Source: Streptoalloteichus hindustanus (GTDB taxonomy: Bacteria; Actinomycetota; Actinomycetes; Mycobacteriales; Pseudonocardiaceae). Taken from it: DNA of 64,000 nucleotides. Below, piece after piece: positions 29,780 through 39,267 of this stretch. Under the pieces are notes generated by a model, which was given only the letters and a program-made list of their open reading frames with translations, searched no databases and was not told the origin of the DNA. Location of the stretch: NCBI RefSeq assembly GCF_900129375.1, contig NZ_FQVN01000006.1:186001-250000 (forward strand), read 5' to 3'. The translations under genes were made by a program, and so were the position numbers. Each line of letters starts with the position of its first letter. The stretch's first letter is position 1.

Positions 29780-29974
29780 CTACTTCTTCGCCCAGTTGTC
29801 CCAGGTGGGCCGGTTGTCGAACCCCCCGTTTCCGGTCTTGTTGTCCCAACTGGGGCGGTTGTCGAACGACCCTCCGCCGTTGCTGGCGCGGTGTCCGTCG
29901 CGTTGTCGCGCCAGCAGCACCCTCATTCCCGGTGCGGCGTGGGCAATTCGCTCAATGAGCGTGGCGGTTGGCAA
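29780..29974 (-). CDS. Putative cyclophane RiPP precursor peptide
   Basis: 64 residues when begun at TTG 29974, which follows GGAAGGGA and overlaps the end of the maturase gene; the first ATG (29926) would give 48. A leader (LIERIAHAAPGMRVLLARQ) is followed by a Gly/Asn-rich core with two repeats, SFDNRPSWDN (36-45) and GFDNRPTWDN (51-60), ending WAKK. F-D-N and W-D-N fit the aromatic-X-X pattern that radical SAM/SPASM three-residue cyclophane-forming enzymes crosslink between the aromatic ring and the third residue. The adjacent radical SAM gene supports this. Up to four rings are possible. The product is inferred, not known. Confidence 0.75.
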   Translation of the reverse strand: MPTATLIERIAHAAPGMRVLLARQRDGHRASNGGGSFDNRPSWDNKTGNGGFDNRPTWDNWAKK

Positions 29975-30817
29975 GGTCGATCATCCCTTCCACGAGTGCG
30001 ATCTTGCTGTTCCGGCAGTGGTCCGTTTCCGTTCCGTCCAGCCGCCCCGTCTCGAACAACCTGTTCGCGGGGTGGCCACCCCCGCAGAAGTCGAAGTAGG
30101 GGCAGGTGGCGCGGCACCGCTCGACGCCCCGGCGGAACTCCCGCACCCACGGGGCGTCGAGCCCCCGCTGGACGATCTGGTCCAGCGGCGTCATCAGCAC
30201 GTTCCCCGCCGACAACGAGCCGAACCGCGCCGAGTGTTGACCCCCTCGCGCTCCTCGATGTTCACGCCCAGCCACGCGGCCCCCAGCTCCCGTACGAACG
30301 TGTAGAGACGACCTGCCCGCTCCGGGGTCGGGTCCGACACCACCGCGATGACCGACACGGGTAACCCGACCGCCGCCAGGCGTCCGATCCCGTGCCGGAT
30401 GCGGTCGAAGGCAGGTCGGCCGGAGTGATCCACCCGCTGGCCGTTGTCCTCAGGTGGACCGTCGACGCTCACGCCCACCCGCACGCGGCGCTCCGCGAAG
30501 AACTCACACCATTCCGGGGTGATCAGCGTGGCGTTCGTCTGGACCGAGTGAACGACGTCCAAGCCGTCGAAACGGTCCATGAGCCGCCCGAGCACCGATC
30601 GGCCAGCGGCCAGCGGCTCGCCCCCGTGCCAACAGACTTCGACCGTTCCCCGGTCGACCCAGCCGGCCACGGCGTCTCGCACGCGGCCGGCGACAGTGGG
30701 ATACATGATCCGCTGCTTCCTCCGGTCTGGCAGGTAGCAGTAGGAGCAGTCCAAGTTGCAGAGGGTTGTCGGCTGCATGATGACCGCGGTCGTGGACTGA
30801 AAACCGAACTCTTCCAC
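29952..30817 (-). pseudogene. Radical SAM/SPASM peptide maturase with internal deletion and frameshift
   Basis: The first part (30817 down to about 30233) encodes a radical SAM domain with CNLDCSYC at residues 20-27, CWHGGEPL, VQTNATLI, VSVDGP and ending WLGVNIEEREGVNT. The second part, in another frame (about 30230 to 29952), encodes a SPASM-type tail: SAGNVLMTPLDQIVQRG, CRATCPYFDFCGGGHPANR and TETDHC. The junction is between 30228 and 30233. Intact relatives of this cyclophane-maturase group are, from memory, about 370-400 residues, so roughly 80-100 residues between the two parts are missing. GTG at 30817 is the likely start. Two functional polypeptides seem unlikely, but cannot be excluded. 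Confidence 0.75.
30196..30227. repeat. 32-base repeat, copy 1 (inside the maturase remnant)
   Basis: This segment, read on the minus strand, encodes RFGSLSAGNVLM of the maturase and is 31/32 identical to 31019-31050 in the same orientation. Its edge lies at the deletion junction of the maturase gene. Confidence 0.8.
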
Positions 30818-31018
30818 TTTGGTTACCTGTTCTCATCCGGCCTGCGATGCTTGCGCGAATGGCTGCCGAAAACAGGGGTGGGATACCAGGAACCCTCGAT
30901 CCGGTGCTTTCGTCGGCACCAGACCTGGTCTCCGCACGGGGTGGGCGGGCCTCCCTCGTTCGGGTGGAGAGAGGGGAGATCCGCCAGGTGGGTGGTTGGC
31001 GGTCGGTGCGGCGCCATG
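30818..31018. other. Leader region of the maturase remnant, no gene seen
   Basis: About 200 bases of lower GC content than the core genes. It holds the ribosome site ACAGG before the GTG at 30817. A minus-strand frame (30823-31038) continues from repeat copy 2 but has no resemblance to any family after the repeat. Confidence 0.45.
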
Positions 31019-31050
31019 AGCACGTTCCCCGCCGACAACGCGCCGAACCG
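31019..31050. repeat. 32-base repeat, copy 2 (orphan maturase fragment)
   Basis: Copy 2 differs from copy 1 at one base and would encode RFGALSAGNVLM on the minus strand, but the flanks are unrelated: the kbl terminator on one side and non-coding sequence on the other. It looks like a scrap of a second maturase gene or a recombination scar. Confidence 0.75.
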
Positions 31051-31064
31051 TGGGCCGGAAACGG

Positions 31065-31100
31065 GGAGGGCGCCGCTCCGCTGGGGGAGCGACGCCCTCC
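31065..31100 (-). terminator. Terminator of the tdh-kbl operon
   Basis: GGAGGGCGCCGCTCC and GGAGCGACGCCCTCC form a stem with one mismatch and a 6-base loop, 24 bases past the kbl stop. No strong T-run follows. Confidence 0.75.
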
Positions 31101-31123
31101 GCTGGGGCCGTCGGGCGGGGGGA

Positions 31124-32308
<1,185 letters not shown>

Positions 32309-32321
32309 GTCGGGTGCCTCC

Positions 32322-33383
32322 TCAGGCTCCGGTCGGCTGGCTGGTGGGCAGGGTGGGACGGGTCCAGTCGATCACGACCTTGCCGCAGCGGCCCGAGCGG
32401 GCGGCGGCGAACGCCTCGGCGTGCTGCTCGAAGCCGAACCGGTCGGTGATGACCGGGCTGATGTCCAGCCCGCCCTGGAGCAGCACGGACATGGCGTACC
32501 AGGTCTCGTACATCTCCCTGCCGTAGATGCCCTTGATGGTCAGCATGTGCGTGACCACCTTGGCCATGTCGATCGGGATGTCGTCGGTGGGCAGGCCGAG
32601 GACGGCGATCCGGCCACCGTGGGTCATGTTGGCGATCATGTCGCGCAGCGGCTCCGGCCGGCCGGACATCTCCAGGCCGACGTCGAAGCCCTCCTTCATG
32701 CCCAGCGTGCGCTGCGCCTCCTCGATGGAGGTCGTGCGCACGTCCAGCGCCAGGCTCACACCCACCTTGCGGGCGAGCTCCAGCCGGTAGTCGCTGACGT
32801 CGGTGATGACCACGTGCCGGGCGCCGGCGTGCCTGGCGACCGCGGCGGCCATGATGCCGATCGGCCCGGCGCCGGTGATGAGCACGTCCTCGTTGAGCAC
32901 CGGGAAGCTCAGCGCGGTGTGCACCGCGTTGCCGAACGGGTCGAAGATCGCCGCGACGTCGAGGTCGACGGGCTGGCGGTGCACCCACACGTTGGACTCG
33001 GGCAGCGCGACCAGCTCGGCGAACGCGCCGTCGGTGTGCACGCCCAGGCCGACGGTGCGCGCGCACAGGTGGCGGCGGCCGGCCATGCAGTTGCGACAGG
33101 AGCCGCACACCAGGTGGCCCTCGCCGCTGACCAGGTCGCCGGGCTGCGCGCGGGTGACGCCGGAGCCGACCGCGACGACCTCGCCGACGAACTCGTGGCC
33201 GAGGACCAGCGGCGCGCGCACGACGCCGGCGGCCCAGTCGTCCCAGCTCTCGATGTGCAGGTCCGTGCCGCAGATCCCGGTCCGCAACACCCGGATGAGC
33301 ACGTCGTTGTCGCCTGGACGGGGGTCGGGAACCTCGGTCAGCTCCAGCCCCGGGCCGGCGGCGGTCTTCACCAGCGCTTTCAC
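32322..33383 (-). CDS. tdh: L-threonine 3-dehydrogenase
   Basis: About 353 residues from the GTG at 33383, which aligns with the family start ([17 protein letters not shown]); an ATG at 33419 would add 12 residues and neither has a convincing ribosome site. The medium-chain dehydrogenase features are present: the zinc site GHEFVGEV with structural cysteines [15 protein letters not shown], and the NAD fold [15 protein letters not shown]. It oxidises threonine to 2-amino-3-oxobutyrate for Kbl. Confidence 0.93.
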   Translation of the reverse strand: MKALVKTAAGPGLELTEVPDPRPGDNDVLIRVLRTGICGTDLHIESWDDWAAGVVRAPLVLGHEFVGEVVAVGSGVTRAQPGDLVSGEGHLVCGSCRNCMAGRRHLCARTVGLGVHTDGAFAELVALPESNVWVHRQPVDLDVAAIFDPFGNAVHTALSFPVLNEDVLITGAGPIGIMAAAVARHAGARHVVITDVSDYRLELARKVGVSLALDVRTTSIEEAQRTLGMKEGFDVGLEMSGRPEPLRDMIANMTHGGRIAVLGLPTDDIPIDMAKVVTHMLTIKGIYGREMYETWYAMSVLLQGGLDISPVITDRFGFEQHAEAFAAARSGRCGKVVIDWTRPTLPTSQPTGA

Positions 33384-33489
33384 GTCCCTACTGTCGGCAG
33401 GCCCGGCGGGGAAGTCCATCGACGTTTTCTCGAAAGGAGGTTTAGCTCACCTGAACAGGGGATGCGGCCGGACGTGCGACGATGGAGGG

Positions 33490-34536
33490 GTGATCGACCC
33501 CCGCCGGCTGCGCGTGCTGCGCGCGCTGGCCGACCACGGCACCGTCACCGCCGCGGCCAGGGCCCTGTACCTGACCCCGTCGGCGGTGTCGCAGCAGCTG
33601 GCTGCCCTGGAGTCCGAGGTGGGGCAGCCGCTGCTGGACCGGCGGGGCCGGGCCGTGCGGCTGACCGCGGCGGGCGAGATCCTGGCCTCGCACGCCAGCG
33701 CCGTGCTCGCCCAGCTCGAACGGGCCGAGGCCGACCTCGCGGCGTGCGCCAGCGGCGCGACCGGTCGGGTCGTGGTCGCCGCCTTCGCCACCGCCATCAC
33801 CATGGTGGTCGCGCCGGCCATCGCAGCCCTGCGCGTCCGGGCGCCGGAGGTGGAGGTGCTGGTCAGGGACGCCGAGGGGCACGCCAGCCTGCCGCTGCTG
33901 CTGGCCGGCGAGGTCGACATGGCCATCGCCATGGACTACCGGGGCGCGCCGGGGGCCGACGACGAGCGCCTGTCGCGGGCGCCGCTCTACGCCGAGCCCT
34001 TCGACGCGGTCCTGCCGGCGGCGCACCGGCTCGCCGGGCACCGCGCGGTGGCCGTCGCCGACCTGGCCACCGAGGAGTGGATCACGCCGTGGCCGGGCAA
34101 CCCCTGTCACGACGTCGTGCAGCTCGCCTGCGAGAACGCCGGTTTCCAGCCCAGGGTCGCGCACTCGTCGGACGACTTCCGGGCCATCTGCGCGCTGGCC
34201 GGGGCGGGGGTCGGCGTGGCGCTGGTGCCGCGCTCCGCCCTGCGGGGGGTGGAGCTGCGGGACGCGGTGATCCGCCCGGTCGCCGGCCGGCCGCCGACCC
34301 GTCGGGTGTTCGCCGCGTTGCGGCGCGGCGGGGAGCGCCACCCGCTGCTGGGCATGACGCTCGACGCGCTCCGCACCGCCGCCGAGTCGTTGGACGACAG
34401 TGGCGGGGAGCCCGTCGTCGGGTCGGTCACCGGTCCTCACACCGAGCCGCTCGCCGGGGCGGCCGCCGGACCCGTCTCGGGGCCGGTCGTCGAGCCCGGA
34501 GCCGGGCCCGCGGACGAGCCCCGCGAAACCCTTTGA
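33490..34536 (+). CDS. LysR family transcriptional regulator
   Basis: 348 residues. Helix-turn-helix at about 3-60 (LRVLRALADHGTVTAAARALYLTPSAVSQQLAALE) and an effector-binding domain to about 300. The last 45 residues are Gly/Pro/Glu-rich with repeated GP and EP units and are not part of the family; they read like expanded low-complexity DNA. GTG at 33490 has GGAGG upstream. It is divergent from tdh-kbl with about 100 bases between, so control of threonine catabolism is likely; self-regulation is usual for the family. Confidence 0.85.
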   Translation: MIDPRRLRVLRALADHGTVTAAARALYLTPSAVSQQLAALESEVGQPLLDRRGRAVRLTAAGEILASHASAVLAQLERAEADLAACASGATGRVVVAAFATAITMVVAPAIAALRVRAPEVEVLVRDAEGHASLPLLLAGEVDMAIAMDYRGAPGADDERLSRAPLYAEPFDAVLPAAHRLAGHRAVAVADLATEEWITPWPGNPCHDVVQLACENAGFQPRVAHSSDDFRAICALAGAGVGVALVPRSALRGVELRDAVIRPVAGRPPTRRVFAALRRGGERHPLLGMTLDALRTAAESLDDSGGEPVVGSVTGPHTEPLAGAAAGPVSGPVVEPGAGPADEPRETL

Positions 34537-34565
34537 TCAGCTAACGGTGTGAGTACGCTGTCGCC

Positions 34566-35480
34566 ATGGCGTTCACCGTGCTCGTCCCCTCCGCCGACGC
34601 CGTCCCGGTCTTCCGCGAGGTCGAGGGCCTGCGCCCGGTCCAGTACGACGTGGCCGCGCCGCTGCCGCCCGAGGCGGCCGACGCGGAGGCCCTGGTCGTG
34701 CCGATCTGGCCGACCGAGTCGGCGCGCGCCGTCGTCGGGCGGTTGCCGCGGCTGCGCCTCGTGCAGACCCTGACGGCCGGTGTCGACGGCTGGCGGGACG
34801 TGCTGCCGGAGGGCGCGGTGCTCTCCTGCGCACGCGGCGCGCACGGCGGCAGCACCGCCGAGTGGGCGATGACCGCCCTGCTGACCGTGTACCGCCAGTT
34901 CCCGTCGTTCCTCGCCCTGCAGGCCGAGCGCCGCTGGGAGCACCGCCAGGTCGACACCCTGCAGGGCAAGCGGGTGCTCGTCATCGGGTCCGGCGACCTG
35001 GGGAACCAGCTCCGCCGCCGGCTGGCGGCGTTCGACGCGGTTCCCACCATGGTGGGCCGGGCCGCGCGCGACGGCGTGCACGGCGTGGACGCGTTGCCCG
35101 AGCTGCTGCCCGCGCAGGACGCGGTGGTCGTCGTCGTGCCGCTGACCGACGAGACCCGGGGCCTGGTCGACGCCGAGTTCCTCGCCCGGATGCCGGACGG
35201 CGCGATCCTGGTCAACGCCGCCCGCGGCCCGGTGGTCGACACCGACGCCCTGCTGGCCGAGCTGACGCGCGGGCGGCTGCGCGCGGTGCTCGACGTGACC
35301 GACCCGGAGCCCCTGCCGGCGGACCATCCACTGTGGACGGCTCCGGGAGTGATCATCACGCCGCACGTCGGCGGGAACAGCAGGGGGCAGGAGGTGCGGG
35401 CCTTCCGCGTCGCCGCGGAGCAGATCGCCGCGTTCGCCGCCGGCCGCACGCCGGACAACCTCGTCACCGGCGCCTACTGA
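34566..35480 (+). CDS. D-isomer-specific 2-hydroxyacid dehydrogenase
   Basis: 304 residues. The NAD fold begins LQGKRVLVIGSGDLGNQL (GxGxxG), with the catalytic-region strand ILVNAARGPVVDTDAL and the active-site His in ITPHVGGNS. It reduces a 2-oxoacid or oxidises a D-2-hydroxyacid. It is shorter than SerA and lacks ACT and ASB domains, so it is not the serine-pathway enzyme encoded later in the window. Physiological substrate unknown. Confidence 0.87.
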   Translation: MAFTVLVPSADAVPVFREVEGLRPVQYDVAAPLPPEAADAEALVVPIWPTESARAVVGRLPRLRLVQTLTAGVDGWRDVLPEGAVLSCARGAHGGSTAEWAMTALLTVYRQFPSFLALQAERRWEHRQVDTLQGKRVLVIGSGDLGNQLRRRLAAFDAVPTMVGRAARDGVHGVDALPELLPAQDAVVVVVPLTDETRGLVDAEFLARMPDGAILVNAARGPVVDTDALLAELTRGRLRAVLDVTDPEPLPADHPLWTAPGVIITPHVGGNSRGQEVRAFRVAAEQIAAFAAGRTPDNLVTGAY

Positions 35481-35607
35481 CCGCCGGCCCCGCGCCGTGC
35501 GCCCCGCGCCCCGGCCACTCGCGCGGGCTCGCGGCCGGTCGCGTCGTGACCACTCAGGACGGACGCGGGCAGCGCCGCTTCGAGTCGCCGGAGCACGCGG
35601 GAGCACC

Positions 35608-35613
35608 TAGCCT
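35608..35613 (+). promoter_or_regulatory. -10 box of the leaderless doxX gene
   Basis: TAGCCT lies 7 bases before the GTG at 35621. The same spacing occurs before several other starts in the window, and it decides this start over the longer open frame. Confidence 0.45.
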
Positions 35614-35620
35614 GCTGGCC

Positions 35621-36199
35621 GTGAGCACCCACGACGAGGAGCCAGCCCACACGGCCCCGATCCCGGGGCCGGTCCTGGGGACGGAGTCGCGTCCGCTGGG
35701 CTGGACCGCCGGCGCGGACCTCGGCCTGCTGGTGCTGCGGCTGGTGCTCGGCGGCACGTTCGTCGCGCACGGCGCGCAGAAGCTCTTCGGGGCGTTCGAC
35801 GGGCCCGGCATCGACGGCTTCGCCGGCTACCTGGCCGGGCTCGGCTTCCAGCAGACCACCCTGATGGCCTGGATCACCGGGCTGACCGAGTTCGTCGGCG
35901 GCATCCTCGTCGTGCTCGGCCTGCTCACCCCGCTGGCCGCGGCCGGCCTGCTCGGCGTGATGATCAGCAGCGTCGCCGTCAAGTGGCCCAACGGCTTCTT
36001 CACCGGCACGGGTCAGGGATTCGAGCTGGACCTGGTGCTGGCGGCGGCCGCGGCCTGCCTGCTGCTGGCCGGCCCTGGTCGGGCGGCGATGGACACCGGC
36101 CGCGTGTGGATGCGCCGCCCGCTCATCAGCGGCCTGCCGTTCCTGCTGCTCGCCATCGGCGCGGCCATCCTCGTGCTGCTGATCCTGCGCCGGCGCTGA
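35621..36199 (+). CDS. DoxX family membrane protein
   Basis: 192 residues with four to five membrane segments. The DoxX core is GLLVLRLVLGGTFVAHGAQKLFGAFDGPGIDGFAGYLAGLGF in part, followed by GLTEFVGGILVVLGLLTPLAA. An additional C-terminal segment (LPFLLLAIGAAILVLLI) and a basic end follow. Homologues are linked to redox or thiosulfate oxidation and, in mycobacteria, to an oxidant-defence membrane complex. The exact role here is unknown. Confidence 0.83.
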   Translation: MSTHDEEPAHTAPIPGPVLGTESRPLGWTAGADLGLLVLRLVLGGTFVAHGAQKLFGAFDGPGIDGFAGYLAGLGFQQTTLMAWITGLTEFVGGILVVLGLLTPLAAAGLLGVMISSVAVKWPNGFFTGTGQGFELDLVLAAAAACLLLAGPGRAAMDTGRVWMRRPLISGLPFLLLAIGAAILVLLILRRR

Positions 36200-36232
36200 C
36201 CGGCCGACGGCACGGGCGCGGCGAGGTTCGCC

Positions 36233-36269
36233 AGTCCCGTGCGGCACGGCTGGCGCGCCGCACGGGACT
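36233..36269. terminator. Bidirectional terminator between doxX and ilvD
   Basis: AGTCCCGTGCGGC at 36233-36245 is exactly complementary to 36257-36269. The genes on both sides converge on it. Confidence 0.85.
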
Positions 36270-36283
36270 CGCTCCGTACTGGA

Positions 36284-38128
36284 TCAGAGGTTCGGGTCGC
36301 GCACCGCGCCGGTGGCGGCCGAGGTTGCCAGCTTCGCGTAGGCGCGCAGGGCCAGCGAGACCTGGCGCTGCCGGTCCCTGGGTTGCCAGGGCCGCTCCGC
36401 GGCCTCCATCTTCGCGCGCCGCTCGGCCAGCACCGCGTCGTCGACCAGCACCGCGAGCCGGCGCTCGTGGACGTCGATGACGATCTCGTCGCCGTCCTCG
36501 ACCAGCCCGATCGCCCCACCGGCCGCCGCCTCCGGCGAGACGTGGCCGACCGAGATGCCCGACGAGCCGCCGGAGAACCGGCCGTCGGTGATCAACGCGC
36601 ACACGCGGCCCAGCCCGGCGCCCTTGAGGAACGCGGTCGGGTGCAGCATCTCCTGCATCCCCGGCCCGCCGGCCGGACCCTCGTACCGCACCACGAGCAC
36701 CTCGCCGGGCTGGATCTCCCGGTTCAGGATGACCGACACGGCCTCCTCCTGGCTCTCCACCACCCGGGCCGGCCCGCGGAAGCGCCACAGCTCCTCGGGG
36801 ATGCCGGCGGTCTTGATGACCGCCCCGTCCTCCGCCAGGTTGCCGTGCAGCACCGCCAGCCCGCCGTCGGCCGTGTACGCGTGCGCGGCGTCGCGGATGC
36901 AGCCACCCGCCGCGTCGGTGTCCAAAGAGGACCACCGGTTGGCGGAGGAGAACGCCTCCGTCGTGCGGACCCCGCCCGGCGCGGCGTGGAACAGCTCCAC
37001 GGCCCGCTCGGCCGGCGCCCCGCCCCGGATGTCCCAAGTGGACAGCCACTCGTCCAGCGACGGGCTGTGCACGGCGTGCACGTCCCGGTGCAGCAGCCCG
37101 GCCCGGTCCAGCTCGCCGAGGATCGCCGGGATGCCGCCGGCCCGGTGCACGTCCTCCATGTGGTAGTCCGAGTTCGGGCTCACCTTGCTCAGGCAGGGCA
37201 CCCGGCGGCTGGTCGCGTCGATGTCGGCGAGGGTGAAGTCGATCTCGCCCTCGCGCGCGGCGGCGAGGATGTGCAGCACCGTGTTCGTGGAGCCGCCCAT
37301 CGCCATGTCCAGCGCCATCGCGTTCTCGAACGCCTTGCGGTTGGCGATCGACCGCGGCAGCGCCGACTCGTCGTCCCGCTCGTACCACCGCCGCGCCAGC
37401 TCGACCACGAGCGAGCCCGCCCGCAGGAACAGGTCGCGCCGCGCGGCGTGCGTGGCGAGCGTGGACCCGTTGCCCGGCAGCGCCAGCCCCAGCGCCTCGG
37501 TCAGGCAGTTCATCGAGTTCGCGGTGAACATGCCGGAGCACGAGCCGCAGGTCGGGCAGGCCGACCGCTCCACGACGGACAGCCCATCGTCGTCGACCTG
37601 GTCGTTGGCCGAGGCGGAGATCGCGGTGATGAGGTCGGTCGGCGCGTGCGCGACGCCGTCCACCACGACCGCCTTGCCGGCCTCCATCGGGCCGCCGGAG
37701 ACGAACACGGTCGGGACGTTGAGCCGCAGCGCGGCGTTGAGCATGCCCGGGGTGATCTTGTCGCAGTTCGAGATGCACACCAGCGCGTCCGCCTGGTGCG
37801 CGTTGACCATGTACTCCACCGAGTCGGCGATGATCTCGCGCGAGGGCAGCGAGTAGAGCATGCCGCTGTGGCCCATCGCGATGCCGTCGTCCACCGCGAT
37901 CGTGTGGAACTCGCGGGGCACGCCGCCGGCCTCCCTGACCGCGCCGGCGACCAGCTCCCCGAGGTCGCGCAGGTGCACGTGGCCCGGCACGAACTGGGTG
38001 TAGGAGTTGGCGATCGCCACGATCGGCTTGCCGAAGTCGCTGTCGGTCATGCCGGTGGCACGCCACAGCGCGCGGGCGCCGGCGGCGTTGCGGCCGTGGG
38101 TGGTGGTGCGGGAGCGCAGCGGGGGCAC
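36284..38128 (-). CDS. ilvD: Dihydroxy-acid dehydratase
   Basis: 614 residues. GTG start at 38128 with an AGGAGGA ribosome site. Iron-sulfur ligands appear in NCDKITPGM and [27 protein letters not shown]-type (here [19 protein letters not shown]) marks the active-site serine. It converts dihydroxyisovalerate and dihydroxymethylvalerate to the keto acids of valine/leucine and isoleucine. It is on the opposite strand to ilvB but in the same neighbourhood, as in other Pseudonocardiales. Confidence 0.97.
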   Translation of the reverse strand: MPPLRSRTTTHGRNAAGARALWRATGMTDSDFGKPIVAIANSYTQFVPGHVHLRDLGELVAGAVREAGGVPREFHTIAVDDGIAMGHSGMLYSLPSREIIADSVEYMVNAHQADALVCISNCDKITPGMLNAALRLNVPTVFVSGGPMEAGKAVVVDGVAHAPTDLITAISASANDQVDDDGLSVVERSACPTCGSCSGMFTANSMNCLTEALGLALPGNGSTLATHAARRDLFLRAGSLVVELARRWYERDDESALPRSIANRKAFENAMALDMAMGGSTNTVLHILAAAREGEIDFTLADIDATSRRVPCLSKVSPNSDYHMEDVHRAGGIPAILGELDRAGLLHRDVHAVHSPSLDEWLSTWDIRGGAPAERAVELFHAAPGGVRTTEAFSSANRWSSLDTDAAGGCIRDAAHAYTADGGLAVLHGNLAEDGAVIKTAGIPEELWRFRGPARVVESQEEAVSVILNREIQPGEVLVVRYEGPAGGPGMQEMLHPTAFLKGAGLGRVCALITDGRFSGGSSGISVGHVSPEAAAGGAIGLVEDGDEIVIDVHERRLAVLVDDAVLAERRAKMEAAERPWQPRDRQRQVSLALRAYAKLATSAATGAVRDPNL

Positions 38129-38178
38129 GGCTCCTCCTGGAGCTGTCGCTGGTGTGCCGGCCGCGGGGGCGGGTGGAC

Positions 38179-38928
38179 TCAGGCGTCCTCGCGGGATCGG
38201 GGGTGACCGTCCGCGCCGGGCCCCGCGTCCGCGGCCGGGGTGTCGGCGGCCTCCGGGGTCGCCGAAGGGTCCTCACCAACGGTAGCCGACGCCGCGCCCG
38301 GCTCGGGGAGTCGACCGCTGATGGCGGCCAGCACCGGGACGTGCCGCGCGCGCACCGAGGGCAGCGGCACCTCGGTCTCGTCGCGCAGCACGGCGGTCAC
38401 CACGGACCGCTCCGACAGCCGCAACGAGACGATGTCGTCCCACGGCAGGCGCCGCGTGCGGAACACCTCGCGCACCACGATCTCGTCCACGCGCACCACG
38501 GTGCGCACCCGCCACCACCAGACCAGCAGCGCGAGCGGCACCAGGTAGACGACCTGGAGGCCGGGGGCGCCCCAGGCGACCGGCGTCACGCAGACCGCGA
38601 GGAAGAGGATCGCGAACACCCCGATGGGGCTGATCCGGAACACCGCGTGCGGGGCGGGCGTCGGGCTCGGCTCGCTCGCGGGCGTCTCCGACGTCCCCTG
38701 CGCCTCTGTCCGGGCCTCTGCCCGGGCTTCCGCCGGCGGAAGCGTCGGCGGCGTCCCGGCGTCGGCCGTGGCGTCGGCCTCGGCGCCGGCGCCGGCGCCG
38801 GCGGCGCTCGGGGGAGCGGGGTCGGCGGCGCCGTTCCGGCCGGCGCGGCCCTGGGCCCGCGCGCCGGCGGGCGCCTCGTCGACCTCGGGGCCGGTGGGGT
38901 CCTGCTGCGGAGTGGCGGCTTCGCTCAC
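38179..38928 (-). CDS. PH domain-containing membrane protein, Cfp6-like
   Basis: About 249 residues from the GTG at 38928 ([10 protein letters not shown]), placed after GGTGGGA; the frame is open to an ATG at 38949 and further. A disordered Ala/Pro/Glu-rich region (1-105) leads into two membrane segments ([21 protein letters not shown] and [16 protein letters not shown]), then a bacterial PH domain ([30 protein letters not shown]) and an acidic Ala-rich tail. The Cfp6 protein beside ilvB in mycobacteria is of the same type. Function unknown. Confidence 0.78.
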   Translation of the reverse strand: MSEAATPQQDPTGPEVDEAPAGARAQGRAGRNGAADPAPPSAAGAGAGAEADATADAGTPPTLPPAEARAEARTEAQGTSETPASEPSPTPAPHAVFRISPIGVFAILFLAVCVTPVAWGAPGLQVVYLVPLALLVWWWRVRTVVRVDEIVVREVFRTRRLPWDDIVSLRLSERSVVTAVLRDETEVPLPSVRARHVPVLAAISGRLPEPGAASATVGEDPSATPEAADTPAADAGPGADGHPRSREDA

Positions 38929-39070
38929 GTCCCGAATGGTCCCACCCATCCTGTTCGCCGGTGACGTCGACCCGGCGGGCCGGTGTGCGGCGGCACACGC
39001 CGTCACCTGCTCGGATGTCGCCGCCAGTCCCCCAGAGGTGTCCATTTGCTGGGACAGTTGTTCCGCAGTG

Positions 39071-39100
39071 TTGACGCTCGCCCGGACGGGCGGCTAACGT
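39071..39100 (+). promoter_or_regulatory. Promoter of the ilvB operon
   Basis: TTGACG (39071-39076) and TAACGT (39095-39100) are spaced by 18 bases, the best sigma-A-type promoter in the window. The leader-peptide GTG starts 7 bases later, so the transcript is probably leaderless. Confidence 0.7.
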
Positions 39101-39107
39101 CGGCGGC

Positions 39108-39161
39108 GTGCTGCGACTGACCCACCTCCTTCTCGTAATTCCCAGGCGCGTCGACGCCTAG
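39108..39161 (+). CDS. ilvB leader peptide (attenuator)
   Basis: 17 residues, VLRLTHLLLVIPRRVDA, with the consecutive branched-chain run Leu-Leu-Leu-Val-Ile. When charged tRNA for these is scarce the ribosome stalls there, which in known leu/ilv attenuators prevents formation of the terminator. The GTG lies right at the predicted transcription start. Confidence 0.8.
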   Translation: MLRLTHLLLVIPRRVDA

Positions 39162-39228
39162 GAATTCCACGCAGCGTCGACGCGCCTGACCCTCGTACGG
39201 CCCCTCCTCGGGCTGGCGGGGGTTTTTT
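39144..39228 (+). promoter_or_regulatory. ilvB attenuator: competing hairpins and terminator
   Basis: AGGCGCGTCGACGC (39144-39157) is exactly complementary to 39174-39187, with the leader stop codon in the loop. A second structure, the GC-rich stem from 39201 to 39222, ends in TTTTTT (39223-39228), a classic intrinsic terminator. ilvB begins 39 bases on. The arms are visible; the switching mechanism is inferred from known branched-chain attenuators. Confidence 0.75.
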
Positions 39229-39267
39229 CGTGCCCGGACACCTCCCCGACCCACGAAGGCAGCCCCC

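Noticed and set aside
30823-31038. Second RiPP precursor upstream of the maturase
   Set aside because: The frame begins with the SAGNVLM repeat and has no aromatic-X-X repeats or leader-like part.
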